Shown in pieces: positions 21,001 to 30,399 of a stretch of 64,000 nt of DNA. How positions within the stretch are numbered: the stretch's first letter is position 1; every line of letters begins with the position of its first letter. A program made the position numbers and the translations under genes. This DNA is from Pseudomonas crudilactis (GTDB taxonomy: Bacteria > Pseudomonadota > Gammaproteobacteria > Pseudomonadales > Pseudomonadaceae): assembly GCF_013433315.1 (NCBI RefSeq), contig NZ_WXVV01000005.1, positions 1 to 64,000 on the forward strand, read 5' to 3'. The notes under the pieces are model-generated. The model saw only the letters and a list, made by a program, of their open reading frames with translations, did no database searches and was not told where the DNA came from.

Positions 21001-21344
21001 TGCATCCCTTCTACCTGATCTATATCAGTCTGGAAGGGCAGATCATCAGTGATCAGACAGAAGCCAAGCGTTTGTTGGACCTGGCTCGCAGCGCCTGTAA
21101 GGGCCACAGACAGCCGATCAGTGATGCCTACCAGCGGTTCAATCAGTCCACCCAGGACGGGCGTAACATGCGTGCCTACTCCAACCTACTCGACCAAGCG
21201 ATTCGCTCGATGATCGATGTGAAGGAAGAGAAAGACATCGACAGTCTGTTCAGCGGCGGTAAGACCACCGCGCTGGTCGACACCATCTCTGGGCTGGATG
21301 ATTTCGAGTTGATTACTTTCATTGTCATTCAGGCCGTGGCATGA
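18054..21344 (+). CDS. SNF2-like DEAD/H helicase with N-terminal PLD-like region
   Basis: A 1096-residue helicase. The N-terminal ~230 residues (KLKIAASCFSIYAYVALKKE, FIFTSPTFVP) resemble the phospholipase-D-like domain often fused to this helicase type. The two RecA-like halves are complete. Motif I is DSVGLGKTFTALAVIKYY (about residue 276), motif II is VVIDESHNFRN (about 365), motif III is MLSATPVNNRFSDLRN. In the second half come IGTDCISEGQNLQDCDYLIN and motif VI QRFGRVDRIGS. Such proteins move on DNA using ATP. It is the first gene of the left defence array and its stop overlaps the next start (ATGA). A ribosome binding site AGGGAA precedes the ATG. Likely the DNA-tracking component of a restriction-type system; exact system name not known to me. 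Confidence 0.85.
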   Translation: MELIDNINTLLGESLKGTIKPGSKLKIAASCFSIYAYVALKKELESIDSLEFIFTSPTFVPNEVSDKIKKEQREFYIPKAERERSLTGSEFEIQLKNQLTQKAIAKECADWIRRKATFRSNRAQAPMQPFIGSQAESGDAVFMPVQGFTAVDLGYQKGGALSNIVSRFDEPAHTGMFLNLFEQIWSDPEKLEDVTARLCDHIASVYQENAPERIYFLMLYNIFREFLEDINEDVLPNDRTGYQDSLIWQKLFNFQRDAATGLINKLETYSGCILADSVGLGKTFTALAVIKYYELRNKSVLVLCPKKLSDNWRNYNQNLKTNIFAKDRFSYDVLCHTDLTRIRGESLGIPLDRVNWGNYDLVVIDESHNFRNNDVYKDKETRYQRLMNQVIRQGVKTKVLMLSATPVNNRFSDLRNQLALAYEGDSDNLSKKLRTEKDIDGIFRRAQAAFNVWTGLPPEKRTAAAILNTLDFDFFELLDSVTIARSRRHIETFYNTADIGSFPERRKPLSFHCPLTPRGDVIGFNEIFNRLSLLKLAVYAPVSYILPSRLKKYEEMYDTEVEGGKGKLKQVDRERSLQALMTTNLLKRLESSVESFRLTLKNLQSTHRNALDKIATFKKTGLASDFADVTAAFEDADFDDDNLPLPGDITIGKKIQISLEDMDVPSWEQDLEGDLIFIEELLAEMAKVTPADDAKLQHLKTQITSKLASPINPGNRKVLIFTAFADTANYLYDNLAEYLLSAHKVHSGKVTGSDAPKSTLGTMPGSRQTYDFQGLLTLFSPRSKEKALIYPDEPREIDILIGTDCISEGQNLQDCDYLINYDIHWNPVRIIQRFGRVDRIGSQNASIQLVNYWPDISLDEYINLKERVENRMMIADVTATGDDNVLSAQANDVAYRKEQLRRLQDEVIEMEDIKTGVSITDLGLNDFRMDLLSYIKANGDLGSIPNGLHAVVPARQELGLVPGVIFTLRNRKHGASLNQQNRLHPFYLIYISLEGQIISDQTEAKRLLDLARSACKGHRQPISDAYQRFNQSTQDGRNMRAYSNLLDQAIRSMIDVKEEKDIDSLFSGGKTTALVDTISGLDDFELITFIVIQAVA

Positions 21345-22033
21345 GCCAGGCCGCAGTCACTCCGGCAGTTACGTCAGCGCTATTTAGTTTTCCGCCGCAG
21401 GCCAAGGTTGGTCGTGTGGTGGCGAAGAACAAAATCTATGAGCGCGGTTCTGTTGGCTCGATACTGCGCGATAAATTTATTGCCCAGGTCGAGCAAATCA
21501 CCTGGCAGTACAAACTGGCCCCGGAAACCATTAATCTGCCGGCGCGGGGCGGTGTCGTAGAAATTCAGATTTTCGACATTGCACTAAAAACCGCCGAACT
21601 CGATGAAGATGTAATGCGCGCCATCGATCGCGCTATTCCACTGCCGATCATCTTTCAGTTGCACCATGAGCAGCGCACCCGCATGGTTGCGACCTTTAAG
21701 CGCCCCAGCGAAGCCGATGCTAGCAAGTGGGTAATCGATGGTTACTTCGCCGGAGCTTGGCTGGCTGCTGATGACGAACGTCAGCCCTTGCCGGTGGCGC
21801 TGGATCTGTATGGTCTCTACGAACAACTGCTGCGCAGCTTGCTACCGCAGCGGGCGTGGCCCGGAGAAAGCCTGCCCGAGCAACTGCTGCGACTGGCTCA
21901 GCTGCGCAGCCTGCAAGGCGAGCAGCGCAAGCTGGAGGCGCGTTTGCACAAAGAAATACAGTTCAATCGCAAAGTAGAGCTCAACGCTCAATTGCGGGAA
22001 CTGCAGACCCAAATTGATCAGCTGAGCACGTGA
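21341..22033 (+). CDS. DUF4391-type protein
   Basis: A 230-residue protein overlapping the helicase stop by 4 bp. The pattern LFSFPPQAKVGRVVAKNKIYERG, IFDIALKTAELDEDVMRAIDRAIPLPIIFQL and DERQPLPVALDLYGLYEQLL is that of DUF4391, a family repeatedly found between such helicases and type III-like methyltransferases. The C-terminal 70 residues are predicted coiled coil (LRLAQLRSLQGEQRKLEARL and following). No catalytic motif is evident. Gene coupling suggests it physically bridges the helicase and the modification/restriction proteins, which is inference. Confidence 0.7.
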   Translation: MSQAAVTPAVTSALFSFPPQAKVGRVVAKNKIYERGSVGSILRDKFIAQVEQITWQYKLAPETINLPARGGVVEIQIFDIALKTAELDEDVMRAIDRAIPLPIIFQLHHEQRTRMVATFKRPSEADASKWVIDGYFAGAWLAADDERQPLPVALDLYGLYEQLLRSLLPQRAWPGESLPEQLLRLAQLRSLQGEQRKLEARLHKEIQFNRKVELNAQLRELQTQIDQLST

Positions 22034-22076
22034 GCGCCAGTTCGTACCCAAGAATTCAAGAATTACAGGACGTCCC

Positions 22077-23948
22077 ATGGACAAGCTGAAGATGCACTCT
22101 CCAAACATGGCCGAAGCCAATATAAACAAGCTGGCAGAGTTATTCCCGAACTGCATCACCGAAGCTCGGGATGCAGCGGGCGAGCTGAAGAAGGCCATCG
22201 ACTTCGATCTGCTTCGTCAGGAGCTGTCTTCGTCCATCGTAGAGGGGGCACAAGAGCGCTATCAGCTGAATTGGCCGGGGAAGCGTGAGGCGTTGCTCGC
22301 GGCTAATGCGCCGATAGCCAAGACGCTACGTCCTTTCAGAGACGAGAGCGTCGATTTCGACAGCACTCAGAATCTGTTCATCGAAGGCGACAACCTGGAC
22401 GTGATCAAGCTGTTGCAAGAGAGCTATCTCGGCAAAGTGAAAGTAATTTACATCGACCCTCCCTACAACACTGGTAGGGACTTCATTTATGACGATGACT
22501 TCAAGGATGACACCGAGAGCTACCTCCTGCGCTCAAATCAGGCTGACGACTCAGGCTTGCGTATTGTGGCGAATACAGAGGCCAATGGTCGCTTCCATTC
22601 CGACTGGTTGACGATGATTTATTCACGTCTTCGGCTTGCTCGCAATCTCCTGCGGGACGATGGTGTAGTGTTTATTTCTATTGATGACAACGAAGTCGAC
22701 AACTTGCGTAAGGTTTGCAGTGAGGTTTTCGGAGAGGAAAATTTCGTGGCGCAGGTTATCTGGCAGAAAGTCTTTTCGCCGAAGAATTCTGCGAGATGGT
22801 TTTCTGAAGACCACGACTACGTGCTGGTGTACGCCAAATCGAAAGACCAGTGGACCCCAAACCTTCTCCCTCAAACGGAAGAAATGATAGCGCGATACAA
22901 GAATCCTGATGGCGATTCCCGTGGCCCATGGACGTCAAGTGATCTCGCCGCCAGAAATCGCTACGATGCTGGGCTTTACCAAGTGGAGTGCCCTTCTGGT
23001 CGGATAATTGATGGTCCCCCCAAAGGCCGATACTGGGGGATAAGTGAAGCCAACTTTAAAAAGCTAGATCAGGATAATCGAATTTGGTGGGGGGAGGACG
23101 GCAGCAATATGCCGCGCTTGAAGAGGTTCCTGTCTGAGGTTCAGCAAGGTCGCACGCCTCAAACCTTATGGACTTATAAAGAGGTCGGTCATACGCAGGA
23201 CGCAAAGAAAGCGCTTCTGAAGTATGTGCAGTTTGAGCATACAGAGAACGTCCTTAATTCGGTGAAACCGGTGGAGCTGCTGCAACGCATTCTCCAACTG
23301 GCAAGCAAGCCTGACGATAGCAGCATCATTCTCGATTTTTTTAGCGGCAGTGGAACAACAGCACACGCTGTGCTGAAACAGAACGTTGAAGATGGTGGGA
23401 ATCGGCGTTTTATCGGCGTTCAGATTCCAGAACCATTGCCAAAGCCGGAACCGGGGCTCTCTTCAATCTTTGAGATGGGGCTCAATCGTGTTCGGAACTT
23501 CAGTACTGAAGTCCGAATGCTGGACGGGGCGGTGAAGTGCGATTTGGGCTTTCGAGTTCTGAAAACAGATACGTCCAACATGAAAGAGGTGTATTACACC
23601 CCGGACGCAGTGAGCCAGGATCTTCTTTTCGATCAAGTCGACAATATCCGTGAAGACCGCACTCCCGAAGATCTGCTGTTTCAGGTGCTTCTGGACTGGG
23701 GGGTGGATCTGGCCCTTCCTATCAGCCAGCGAGTTATCGACGGCAAGACCGTGTTTTTCGTTGACGGCAATGCACTGGTCGCCTGCTTCGATATCGGTAT
23801 CGACGAAGACTTTGTCAAACAGCTCGCCGGACATAAGCCGCTACGTGTGGTGTTCCGCGACGCCGGCTTCGCCAGTGATAGCGTGAAAATCAACGTCGAG
23901 CAGGTATTCAAGCTGCTTTCGCCAGCTACCGAAATTAAGACGCTTTAA
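22077..23948 (+). CDS. Type III-like site-specific DNA methyltransferase (Mod)
   Basis: A 623-residue beta-class N6-adenine-type methyltransferase. The catalytic motif IV is DPPYNTG (about residue 127), and the AdoMet-binding motif I is LDFFSGSGTTAHAVL (about residue 421). This is the DPPY-before-FxGxG order expected for type III Mod subunits. The intervening ~290 residues hold the target-recognition region (FSEDHDYVLVYAKSKDQW, GDSRGPWTSSDLAARN). The N-terminal part (AELFPNCITEARDAAGELKK) and the C-terminal 130 residues also match Mod proteins of this type. Both motifs are intact, so activity is plausible. It modifies host DNA to protect it from the Res subunit encoded at 24095-27148. Recognition sequence cannot be read from the protein. 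Confidence 0.9.
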   Translation: MDKLKMHSPNMAEANINKLAELFPNCITEARDAAGELKKAIDFDLLRQELSSSIVEGAQERYQLNWPGKREALLAANAPIAKTLRPFRDESVDFDSTQNLFIEGDNLDVIKLLQESYLGKVKVIYIDPPYNTGRDFIYDDDFKDDTESYLLRSNQADDSGLRIVANTEANGRFHSDWLTMIYSRLRLARNLLRDDGVVFISIDDNEVDNLRKVCSEVFGEENFVAQVIWQKVFSPKNSARWFSEDHDYVLVYAKSKDQWTPNLLPQTEEMIARYKNPDGDSRGPWTSSDLAARNRYDAGLYQVECPSGRIIDGPPKGRYWGISEANFKKLDQDNRIWWGEDGSNMPRLKRFLSEVQQGRTPQTLWTYKEVGHTQDAKKALLKYVQFEHTENVLNSVKPVELLQRILQLASKPDDSSIILDFFSGSGTTAHAVLKQNVEDGGNRRFIGVQIPEPLPKPEPGLSSIFEMGLNRVRNFSTEVRMLDGAVKCDLGFRVLKTDTSNMKEVYYTPDAVSQDLLFDQVDNIREDRTPEDLLFQVLLDWGVDLALPISQRVIDGKTVFFVDGNALVACFDIGIDEDFVKQLAGHKPLRVVFRDAGFASDSVKINVEQVFKLLSPATEIKTL

Positions 23949-23957
23949 GGGGCTGAT

Positions 23958-24098
23958 ATGGATGCTCAAGCCATGCAGACACTACTGGACTCTCTGATTG
24001 AGTGTTGGGAAAACGAGGTAGTGGAGTTCAAGCGCGCCGGGAACGATTATTCGACCGACGCCTGCAATCCCCTTGGGTCAGCCAGGAATTACGCATGA
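23958..24098 (+). pseudogene. Truncated AlbA_2/Schlafen-like ORF
   Basis: A 46-codon ORF starts 9 bp after mod and ends in an ATGA overlap with the res start at 24095. It begins with a helix and then [18 protein letters not shown], closely resembling the E-x-V-E-F-K start of AlbA_2 (Schlafen-type, divergent-AAA associated) domains. The family pattern stops after YSTD and the last ~14 residues do not follow it. A full-length member would be several hundred residues. I read this as the remnant left by an internal deletion that fused the gene start to the sequence just before res. Reading frame is intact, so a short peptide could still be made. Confidence 0.5.
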
Positions 24099-27000
24099 AA
24101 CTGAAGTTTAAAGTCCAGCCCTACCAGACTCATGCGGTAGACGCCTTTGCCGACTGCTTTGCTGGTCAGCCAAAATCCTCGGGCGTGAGTTATCGCGTTG
24201 ACCCTGGAGCTAAGCCATTCGCACCGGTGGCACCGCAACAGATCGACCTGCTCGGTGCGAAGACGATTGAGCCTACGGAGGCGGGCTTCAAGAATGCGGA
24301 GCTAGCGTTGAACGCGGCGCAGTTGCTGGGAAACATTCAAGGCGTACAGCGCCGGCAGAACCTGCCGTTATCGGCGGCGCTGGCTAGCGACAAGCATACG
24401 GGTTGCACCATCAACCTCGATGTTGAGATGGAGACGGGCACTGGTAAGACCTACTGCTACATCAAGAGCATGTTCGAGCTGAACAAACGCTATGGTTGGA
24501 GCAAGTTCATCGTCGTGGTGCCGAGTATTGCCATTCGTGAAGGTGTCTATAAGTCGCTGCAGATCACGGCTGCGCACTTCTTGGAGAGCTACGGCAAGAA
24601 GGCGCGCTTCTTCATTTACAACTCCAAGCAGCTACACAACTTGGAAAGCTTTTCCTCGGATGCCGGCATCAACGTCATGGTTATCAACGTCCAGGCGTTC
24701 GCAGCCCGTGGTGCAGACCAGCGGCGGATCTATGAAGAACTGGATGACTTTCAATCGCGCCGCCCGATCGACGTGATCAAAGCCAACCGGCCCATCCTGT
24801 TTCTCGATGAGCCGCAGAAGATGGAGGGAACCAAGACGCTGGCTTCCTTCAGTGAGTTCAATCCGTTGATGATCGTGCGCTACTCGGCCACCCACAAAAC
24901 GGAGTACAACAAAGTCCACCGCCTTGATGCGCTGGATGCCTACAACCAAAAGCTGGTGAAGAAGATCAGCGTACGCGGCATCACTGTCAAAGGCCTGACC
25001 GGCACCAATGCTTATCTGTTTTTACAGGACATTGAAGTCTCGACCAAATCACCTGTGGCGCGGGTCGAGATGGAGATCAAACAGAGCACTGGTATCAAGC
25101 GAGTAATGCGCAAACTCGGCCGCAACGACAATCTGTACGACCTCTCTGGTGGGCTGGATCAGTACAAAGACTACGTGGTTGCCGATATCGACGCTCGTAT
25201 CGATAGCCTGAGCTTTACCAATGGTGTGGAGCTAGTTGCCGGGGAGGCCGTGGGCAACTTGGATGAGGCTGCCATGCGCCGCATCCAAATCCGCGAGGCG
25301 GTAAAGGCACACTTTCAGAAAGAGATGATGCTGTTCAGCAAGGGGATCAAGGTGCTGTCGCTGTTCTTCGTAGATGAGGTGGCTAAATACCGCCAGTACG
25401 ACGCAACCGGCGAATTGCCCGGCGAGTACGCGCAGATCTTCGAGGAGGAGTACAACACCTACCTTACCGATGTGATGACGCTGGAAGACACGCCCTACAA
25501 CCACTATCTCAAGGGTATTCAGGCTCGCCAGACCCATAATGGCTACTTCTCTATCGACAAGAAGAGCAAGCGCCTAGTTGATCCCACCGTGGGCAAAAAA
25601 GCCACTGAGACCGACGACGTAGATGCCTACGACCTGATCCTCAAGGATAAAGAACGTTTGCTGTCGTTCGATGAGCCGGTGCGCTTTATCTTCTCCCACT
25701 CGGCTTTGCGTGAAGGCTGGGATAACCCCAACGTCTTCGTTATTTGCACCTTAAAACACAGTGATAACAGTATCTCCAAGCGCCAAGAGGTTGGTCGTGG
25801 CATGCGCCTGGCGGTCAATCAATTGGGTGACCGTATGGATGACCCGGCCACTGTGCACCAAATAAACGAATTGACGGTGGTAGCCAGCGAAAGCTACAAG
25901 GACTTCGTCGGCGCACTGCAGAGGGACATCAGCGACTCGTTGTCGGCCAGGCCGCGTGAGGCCAACGAGAGTTACTTCAAAGGTAAGATTTTACAAACCC
26001 CGACTGGCGACGTTGAGGTCTCTGCACAACTGGCCAAGCAGATTTACAAATACCTGCTGAAAAACGACTACACCGACGACAACGATCAGATTACCTTGAC
26101 CTACCATGAGGCCAAAAAACAAGAACAGCTGGCAGAGCTGCCCGTCGAACTGCAGCCCTATGCAAACCAGGTGTTTCAGTTGATCGATAGCGTCTTCAGT
26201 GCGGCGCAAATGCCGGAGATTGGCGATGACCGCAAGGCCAAGATCAATCCCCTCAACTCGAACTTCGAGAAGAAAGAGTTTCAGGCGCTGTGGAGCAAGA
26301 TCAACCGCAAGGCCGCTTACACTGTTCATTTTGAAACCGATGAGCTGGTGGGCAAGTGCGTGGCGGCTCTGGATACTGAGCTGAAAGTTAAACCGATGCT
26401 CTACATCATCGAGCAAGGCACCCAGCGGGATAGTGCTAGCTTCGACGATATGAAAGCGGGTGAAGCGTTTGCACGCGGTGAGAGCACAACCGAAAAATAC
26501 AACCACTCCGTTCATTCTGCGGTGAAGTACGATCTGATCGGCAATCTGGCCGAGGACACCCAGCTAACACGCAGTACCATTGCCAGTATCCTCAAAGGTA
26601 TCAATGTCGCGGTGTTCAGTCAGTACAAAACCAACCCGGAAGACTTCATCAGCAAGGCCGCTACACTGATCAACGAGCAAAAGGCCACAGCCATTGTCGA
26701 GCACATCGCTTACGATCCTGTGGACGAAACCCATAGTTCTGACATCTTCACTGCAGAGAAACCCAAGGACGATTTCAGCAAGGCCTTCGAAGCTAAACAC
26801 CACGTCTACGACTACGTGTTCACCGACTCCAGCGTCGAGCGTAAATTCGTCGAAGAGCTGGATGCCAGCACCGAAGTGGTGGTGTACGCAAAGCTGCCGA
26901 AGAGTTTCTTCATTCCCACACCGGTTGGAAACTACAATCCTGACTGGGCTATCGCCTTCCAAGAGGGCAAGGTGAAGCACGTTTACTTCGTCGCCGAAAC

Positions 27001-27148
27001 CAAGGGTTCAATGTCCAGCATGGATCTGCGTGCCATCGAAGCCTCCAAAATCGCCTGCGCCCGCAAGTTCTTCGCCAAGATTACCTCAGCGCAGGTGAGG
27101 TACGACGTGGTGGATGGGTTTGGGAAGTTGATGGAGTTGGTGAAATAA
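24095..27148 (+). CDS. Type III-like restriction endonuclease (Res) with helicase and PD-(D/E)XK nuclease
   Basis: A 1017-residue restriction subunit. The start at 24095 ([17 protein letters not shown]) was chosen because it has a good AGGAA site and matches the family N-terminus. The helicase motifs are [14 protein letters not shown] (about residue 112), LFLDEPQKM (motif II), [10 protein letters not shown] and motif [17 protein letters not shown]. Near residues 945-970 is a PD-(D/E)XK nuclease site: YNPDWAIAF followed by FVAETKG. All key residues are present, so it appears functional. With Mod it should form an ATP-dependent restriction complex that cuts unmodified DNA. It is coupled to the next gene (stop at 27148 overlaps the ATG). 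Confidence 0.9.
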   Translation: MKLKFKVQPYQTHAVDAFADCFAGQPKSSGVSYRVDPGAKPFAPVAPQQIDLLGAKTIEPTEAGFKNAELALNAAQLLGNIQGVQRRQNLPLSAALASDKHTGCTINLDVEMETGTGKTYCYIKSMFELNKRYGWSKFIVVVPSIAIREGVYKSLQITAAHFLESYGKKARFFIYNSKQLHNLESFSSDAGINVMVINVQAFAARGADQRRIYEELDDFQSRRPIDVIKANRPILFLDEPQKMEGTKTLASFSEFNPLMIVRYSATHKTEYNKVHRLDALDAYNQKLVKKISVRGITVKGLTGTNAYLFLQDIEVSTKSPVARVEMEIKQSTGIKRVMRKLGRNDNLYDLSGGLDQYKDYVVADIDARIDSLSFTNGVELVAGEAVGNLDEAAMRRIQIREAVKAHFQKEMMLFSKGIKVLSLFFVDEVAKYRQYDATGELPGEYAQIFEEEYNTYLTDVMTLEDTPYNHYLKGIQARQTHNGYFSIDKKSKRLVDPTVGKKATETDDVDAYDLILKDKERLLSFDEPVRFIFSHSALREGWDNPNVFVICTLKHSDNSISKRQEVGRGMRLAVNQLGDRMDDPATVHQINELTVVASESYKDFVGALQRDISDSLSARPREANESYFKGKILQTPTGDVEVSAQLAKQIYKYLLKNDYTDDNDQITLTYHEAKKQEQLAELPVELQPYANQVFQLIDSVFSAAQMPEIGDDRKAKINPLNSNFEKKEFQALWSKINRKAAYTVHFETDELVGKCVAALDTELKVKPMLYIIEQGTQRDSASFDDMKAGEAFARGESTTEKYNHSVHSAVKYDLIGNLAEDTQLTRSTIASILKGINVAVFSQYKTNPEDFISKAATLINEQKATAIVEHIAYDPVDETHSSDIFTAEKPKDDFSKAFEAKHHVYDYVFTDSSVERKFVEELDASTEVVVYAKLPKSFFIPTPVGNYNPDWAIAFQEGKVKHVYFVAETKGSMSSMDLRAIEASKIACARKFFAKITSAQVRYDVVDGFGKLMELVK

Positions 27149-29289
27149 TGAAAGCTACCGAAGCCAACTTACTCAAGTTTCTGCGTAAGTCGCCGCAGTT
27201 TGTTATTCCGATTTACCAGCGTAATTACTCTTGGACTGAAGCGCAGTGCCGTCAGCTATGGGCGGATCTACTGCGGGCCGGACGTAATGAAAAGGTTAAC
27301 GCGCACTTCATCGGCTCCATTGTCTACATTGAGCGTGCATTGTCTTCAGTCACCAGTCAGGAAGCCCTGTTAGTGATCGATGGGCAGCAGCGATTGACCA
27401 CGAGTACGCTGCTGGTTGCCGCTCTTGCCAGCTATCTTGAAGTTCTCGCCCCTGAAAAATTAGATCCGTTCGAGGATTTATTGGAGGCCTTTTCTCCCCG
27501 GAAGCTGCGCAACTACTACCTACTCAATCCTGATGAGGATGGTGAGCGCCACTTCAAGCTGATCCTTTCTGAAACCGACAACGAAACGCTCCGCGCAATC
27601 CTTAAAGACACCCCCATGCCTGCCGAAAGCAGTACGCGTGTCTATGAGAATTACCAGCTTTTCCGGGAGCTCTTGACGCAACATCACCACGAGCTAGATG
27701 CAGTGTGTGAGGGTTTGGCAAAACTTGTGATTGTCGATGTCTCGTTGGATCGCGCCCAGGATAATCCCCAGCTAATCTTCGAGAGCATGAATTCCACCGG
27801 ACTGGAACTCAGTCAGGCTGATTTGATCCGTAACTACATACTCATGGGGTTGGAGCCCAACCTTCAGACAGAGCTCTACAAGAGCTACTGGCGTCCGATG
27901 GAGAAGGGCTTTGGGCAGGCAGCTTATACGGTGCATTTTGATGCGTTCATGCGTCACTATCTGACAGCAAAAACTGGGGAAATCCCTAATGTCCGAGAGG
28001 TGTATGTCGCTTTTAAACTCTATGCGGGTACCCTCGCCGGTAACATTTCCGACTTGGTTGCCGATATCCATGGCTATGCGACCTACTATTGTGGCATTGC
28101 GCTTGGCGCAGAGTCGCAACCTCTGCTGAAGCAGGTCTTCCATGACCTACGGGAGCTCAAGGTCGACGTGGCATATCCTTTCCTGCTCGATGTCTATCAT
28201 GACTACAAGCAGGGGCGGCTCAGTGTCGAAGAGCTACATCAGGTGGTTCGGTTGGTCGAGAGCTACGTTTTCCGTCGTGCGGTGTGCTCCATCCCAACCA
28301 ATTCGTTAAACAAGACTTTCGCTGGACTATCGCGCACGCTGAAGAAGGATCGGTATTTGGAGAGCGTTCAAGCCGCTTTCTTGCTTCTGCCGTCTTATCG
28401 GCGCTTTCCGGCCGATGAAGAACTTCAGCGAGAACTCAAACAGCGTGATCTCTATAACTTCCGTAGCCGTAGCTACTGGTTACGACGTCTGGAGAACCAC
28501 GGCCGCAAGGAGCGCGTGATGGTGGAGGATTACACCATCGAGCACATCTTGCCGCAGAATCCTGAACTGTCCACGCAGTGGCAAGAGGAGTTGGGGCCAG
28601 ACTGGCAGACGGTTCAGCAGACGTGGCTGCATACCTTGGGTAACCTCACGCTCACAGGCTATAACAGCGAGTATCGAGATCATACGTTTAACTACAAACG
28701 TGACCAAGTGACTGACAAAGATGGCAACCCTGTCGGCTTTGCGCAGAGTCCGTTAAAGCTTAACAAAGGCTTGGGACAGGTCCAGATATGGAACGAAGAG
28801 GCGATCAAGTCTCGCGCTGATCGCTTAGCAATTGAGGCGACAAAGGTCTGGAGCGCGCCGTTTGTAGGCGCTGATATTCTCGACGCCTACCGCCCGACAA
28901 CGATTCAGTCTGGCCAGCAGTACAGCATTGATGAACATCCCTTCCTGGGTCCTGGCCCTATGCGCGAACTCTTTGAATGCTTGCGTACCGCCGTTCTGGA
29001 GCTTGATCCTTGCGTCAACGAAGAAGTACTCAAGCTCTATATTGCCTTCAAAGCGGAAACCAACTTTGTCGATGTGGTGCCGCAGGCCAAACGTCTGCGC
29101 CTGTCGCTCAACATGCCCTTCCAAGAGATCGATGATCCCAAAGGCTTGTGCCTAGATGTGACTAACCTTGGGCGCTGGGGAAATGGAGACGTTGAGATTG
29201 GCCTCGCTAGCAAGGACGAGCTGCCCTACGTCATCGGTCTGATACGCCAATCATTTGATAGACAGATGGGGGACAACTTCAGCGCCTGA
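27148..29289 (+). CDS. DUF262/DUF1524 nuclease with C-terminal DUF5655-like domain
   Basis: A 713-residue protein of the GmrSD-like type. DUF262 at the N-terminus has FVIPIYQRNYSWTEAQ and the nucleotide-binding VIDGQQRLTT (about residue 77). DUF1524 in the middle has YTIEHILPQNPEL (about residue 464) and LGNLTLTGYNSEY, a His-Me finger nuclease motif. The last ~110 residues (EVLKLYIAFKAETNFVDVVP, ITNLGRWG-like, ELPYVIGLIRQSFDR) look like DUF5655, a frequent C-terminal partner. Known relatives cut modified DNA in an NTP-dependent way (type IV restriction); the substrate of this one is not evident. The start codon overlaps the res stop by 1 bp, so it is translated with the type III-like genes. 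Confidence 0.85.
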   Translation: MKATEANLLKFLRKSPQFVIPIYQRNYSWTEAQCRQLWADLLRAGRNEKVNAHFIGSIVYIERALSSVTSQEALLVIDGQQRLTTSTLLVAALASYLEVLAPEKLDPFEDLLEAFSPRKLRNYYLLNPDEDGERHFKLILSETDNETLRAILKDTPMPAESSTRVYENYQLFRELLTQHHHELDAVCEGLAKLVIVDVSLDRAQDNPQLIFESMNSTGLELSQADLIRNYILMGLEPNLQTELYKSYWRPMEKGFGQAAYTVHFDAFMRHYLTAKTGEIPNVREVYVAFKLYAGTLAGNISDLVADIHGYATYYCGIALGAESQPLLKQVFHDLRELKVDVAYPFLLDVYHDYKQGRLSVEELHQVVRLVESYVFRRAVCSIPTNSLNKTFAGLSRTLKKDRYLESVQAAFLLLPSYRRFPADEELQRELKQRDLYNFRSRSYWLRRLENHGRKERVMVEDYTIEHILPQNPELSTQWQEELGPDWQTVQQTWLHTLGNLTLTGYNSEYRDHTFNYKRDQVTDKDGNPVGFAQSPLKLNKGLGQVQIWNEEAIKSRADRLAIEATKVWSAPFVGADILDAYRPTTIQSGQQYSIDEHPFLGPGPMRELFECLRTAVLELDPCVNEEVLKLYIAFKAETNFVDVVPQAKRLRLSLNMPFQEIDDPKGLCLDVTNLGRWGNGDVEIGLASKDELPYVIGLIRQSFDRQMGDNFSA

Positions 29290-29538
29290 TGCCGTCTGTT
29301 GCCGCCGACGCAGAAGTGAGCCAGTTGTCGAGGCGGCACTGACCCAGTTTGATTTTTCGCGAACCATTGCCTGCGCTGGATTTGCTCAAACTTGGGGTAG
29401 GGCAGTCTTGCTTCGGCACGTGGGTCAATTCGGCGTCAGCGTCTCCACCTGCTTAAGTGGACACCACTCTTGCCCCCCGCGACCAATCACCATACGCCAA
29501 CGAACCTCTTACTCCCCCCATTTGGTAAGCCCACAGCT

Positions 29539-30399
29539 TCATTCTGAAAAATGCAATATCAATGCCTGATAGAGACCGCGCTGCCAGTGATTTGGAAACT
29601 GCGCCTCAGATACCCCAGAAACCAAGATCGTATCGCAAATAACTTGGTCGGTAAGTCCGTGTAGCTTAAGTGATTTAACTTGCGACATAATCGTCCCTAA
29701 GTTTTGTGCTGCTTTAACTGCGTACCGTCGCGCTAAGTTGAAATCATCAAAGTGCTTTTTGGCCCTGCGCTTATCTGTTTCAGGCCAGTCGGCAGGAGCA
29801 CTTACAAAATATTCGAACTCTCCAGGCTCACCCATTTCTCCATCTTTGTATTGCGCAAAAATCCATTGATCAAGAAAGAATCTTTCTTGATCCAGGTATG
29901 GCTGTATAACTTGGTGATCTGCTTGTGTCGCAAATACGGCCGCTTTACCATCCATGTTGCAATCTCTACAGGATGGAACTAGGTTGCTCGGCAGAATCGA
30001 AAACTGTGGAAAATGTGACTTAGGCAGGAAGTGATCTAGGTTTCTAGGAGTTCCGATTCCACCGCAAAACGGGCAGCTTTCTTTGGCCGAGTTTAGTAAT
30101 TTTTCATATATCTCTCTCGTGGGTTTTTCTTCCGGGACAAAATATGTCTCGTATAGCTTCACGAAGTCAGATTTAGTCAGGTCGTTTAGTACAATAGGGT
30201 TCGGGTTATGGCTAAGATCCACGGGTGCTAGCAAATAAAGCGCCCCATTGCGAGAGCCTTCCAGATAACGCTCACCCTCCGCGAGCAAATTTATTTTCAC
30301 ACCTTCAACTTTACGTTTAAAATTAGCATTGCCTGTGATTCCGGTGATGCAGATTTCAATAGCCCGTTCAAATGAAAGTGGCTCTGTTAGGCGCATCAT
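29539..30399 (-). CDS. HNH endonuclease, Septu PtuB-like
   Basis: A 286-residue HNH nuclease. The active region is CPFCGGIGTPRNLDHFLPKS followed by PSCRDCNMDGKA (about residues 113-155). It provides two CxxC zinc knuckles and the catalytic D-H pair of the His-Me finger. The start overlaps the stop of the ATPase gene by 4 bp. An AAA ATPase immediately followed by an HNH protein is the layout of the Septu defence system (PtuA-PtuB); some retrons use the same pair, but no reverse transcriptase is present. It converges on the DUF262 gene with a 249-bp gap that holds no further gene. The role in phage defence is inferred from family and location. Confidence 0.82.
   Translation of the reverse strand: MMRLTEPLSFERAIEICITGITGNANFKRKVEGVKINLLAEGERYLEGSRNGALYLLAPVDLSHNPNPIVLNDLTKSDFVKLYETYFVPEEKPTREIYEKLLNSAKESCPFCGGIGTPRNLDHFLPKSHFPQFSILPSNLVPSCRDCNMDGKAAVFATQADHQVIQPYLDQERFFLDQWIFAQYKDGEMGEPGEFEYFVSAPADWPETDKRRAKKHFDDFNLARRYAVKAAQNLGTIMSQVKSLKLHGLTDQVICDTILVSGVSEAQFPNHWQRGLYQALILHFSE

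Noticed and set aside
24002..24094. Upstream start for Res at 24002
   Set aside because: It lies within the preceding small ORF, gives a basic non-family N-terminus, and the ATG at 24095 has a good ribosome binding site.
29290..29538. Possible retron RNA next to the PtuAB-like pair
   Set aside because: No reverse transcriptase gene is present and the gap shows no long self-complementary fold by eye.
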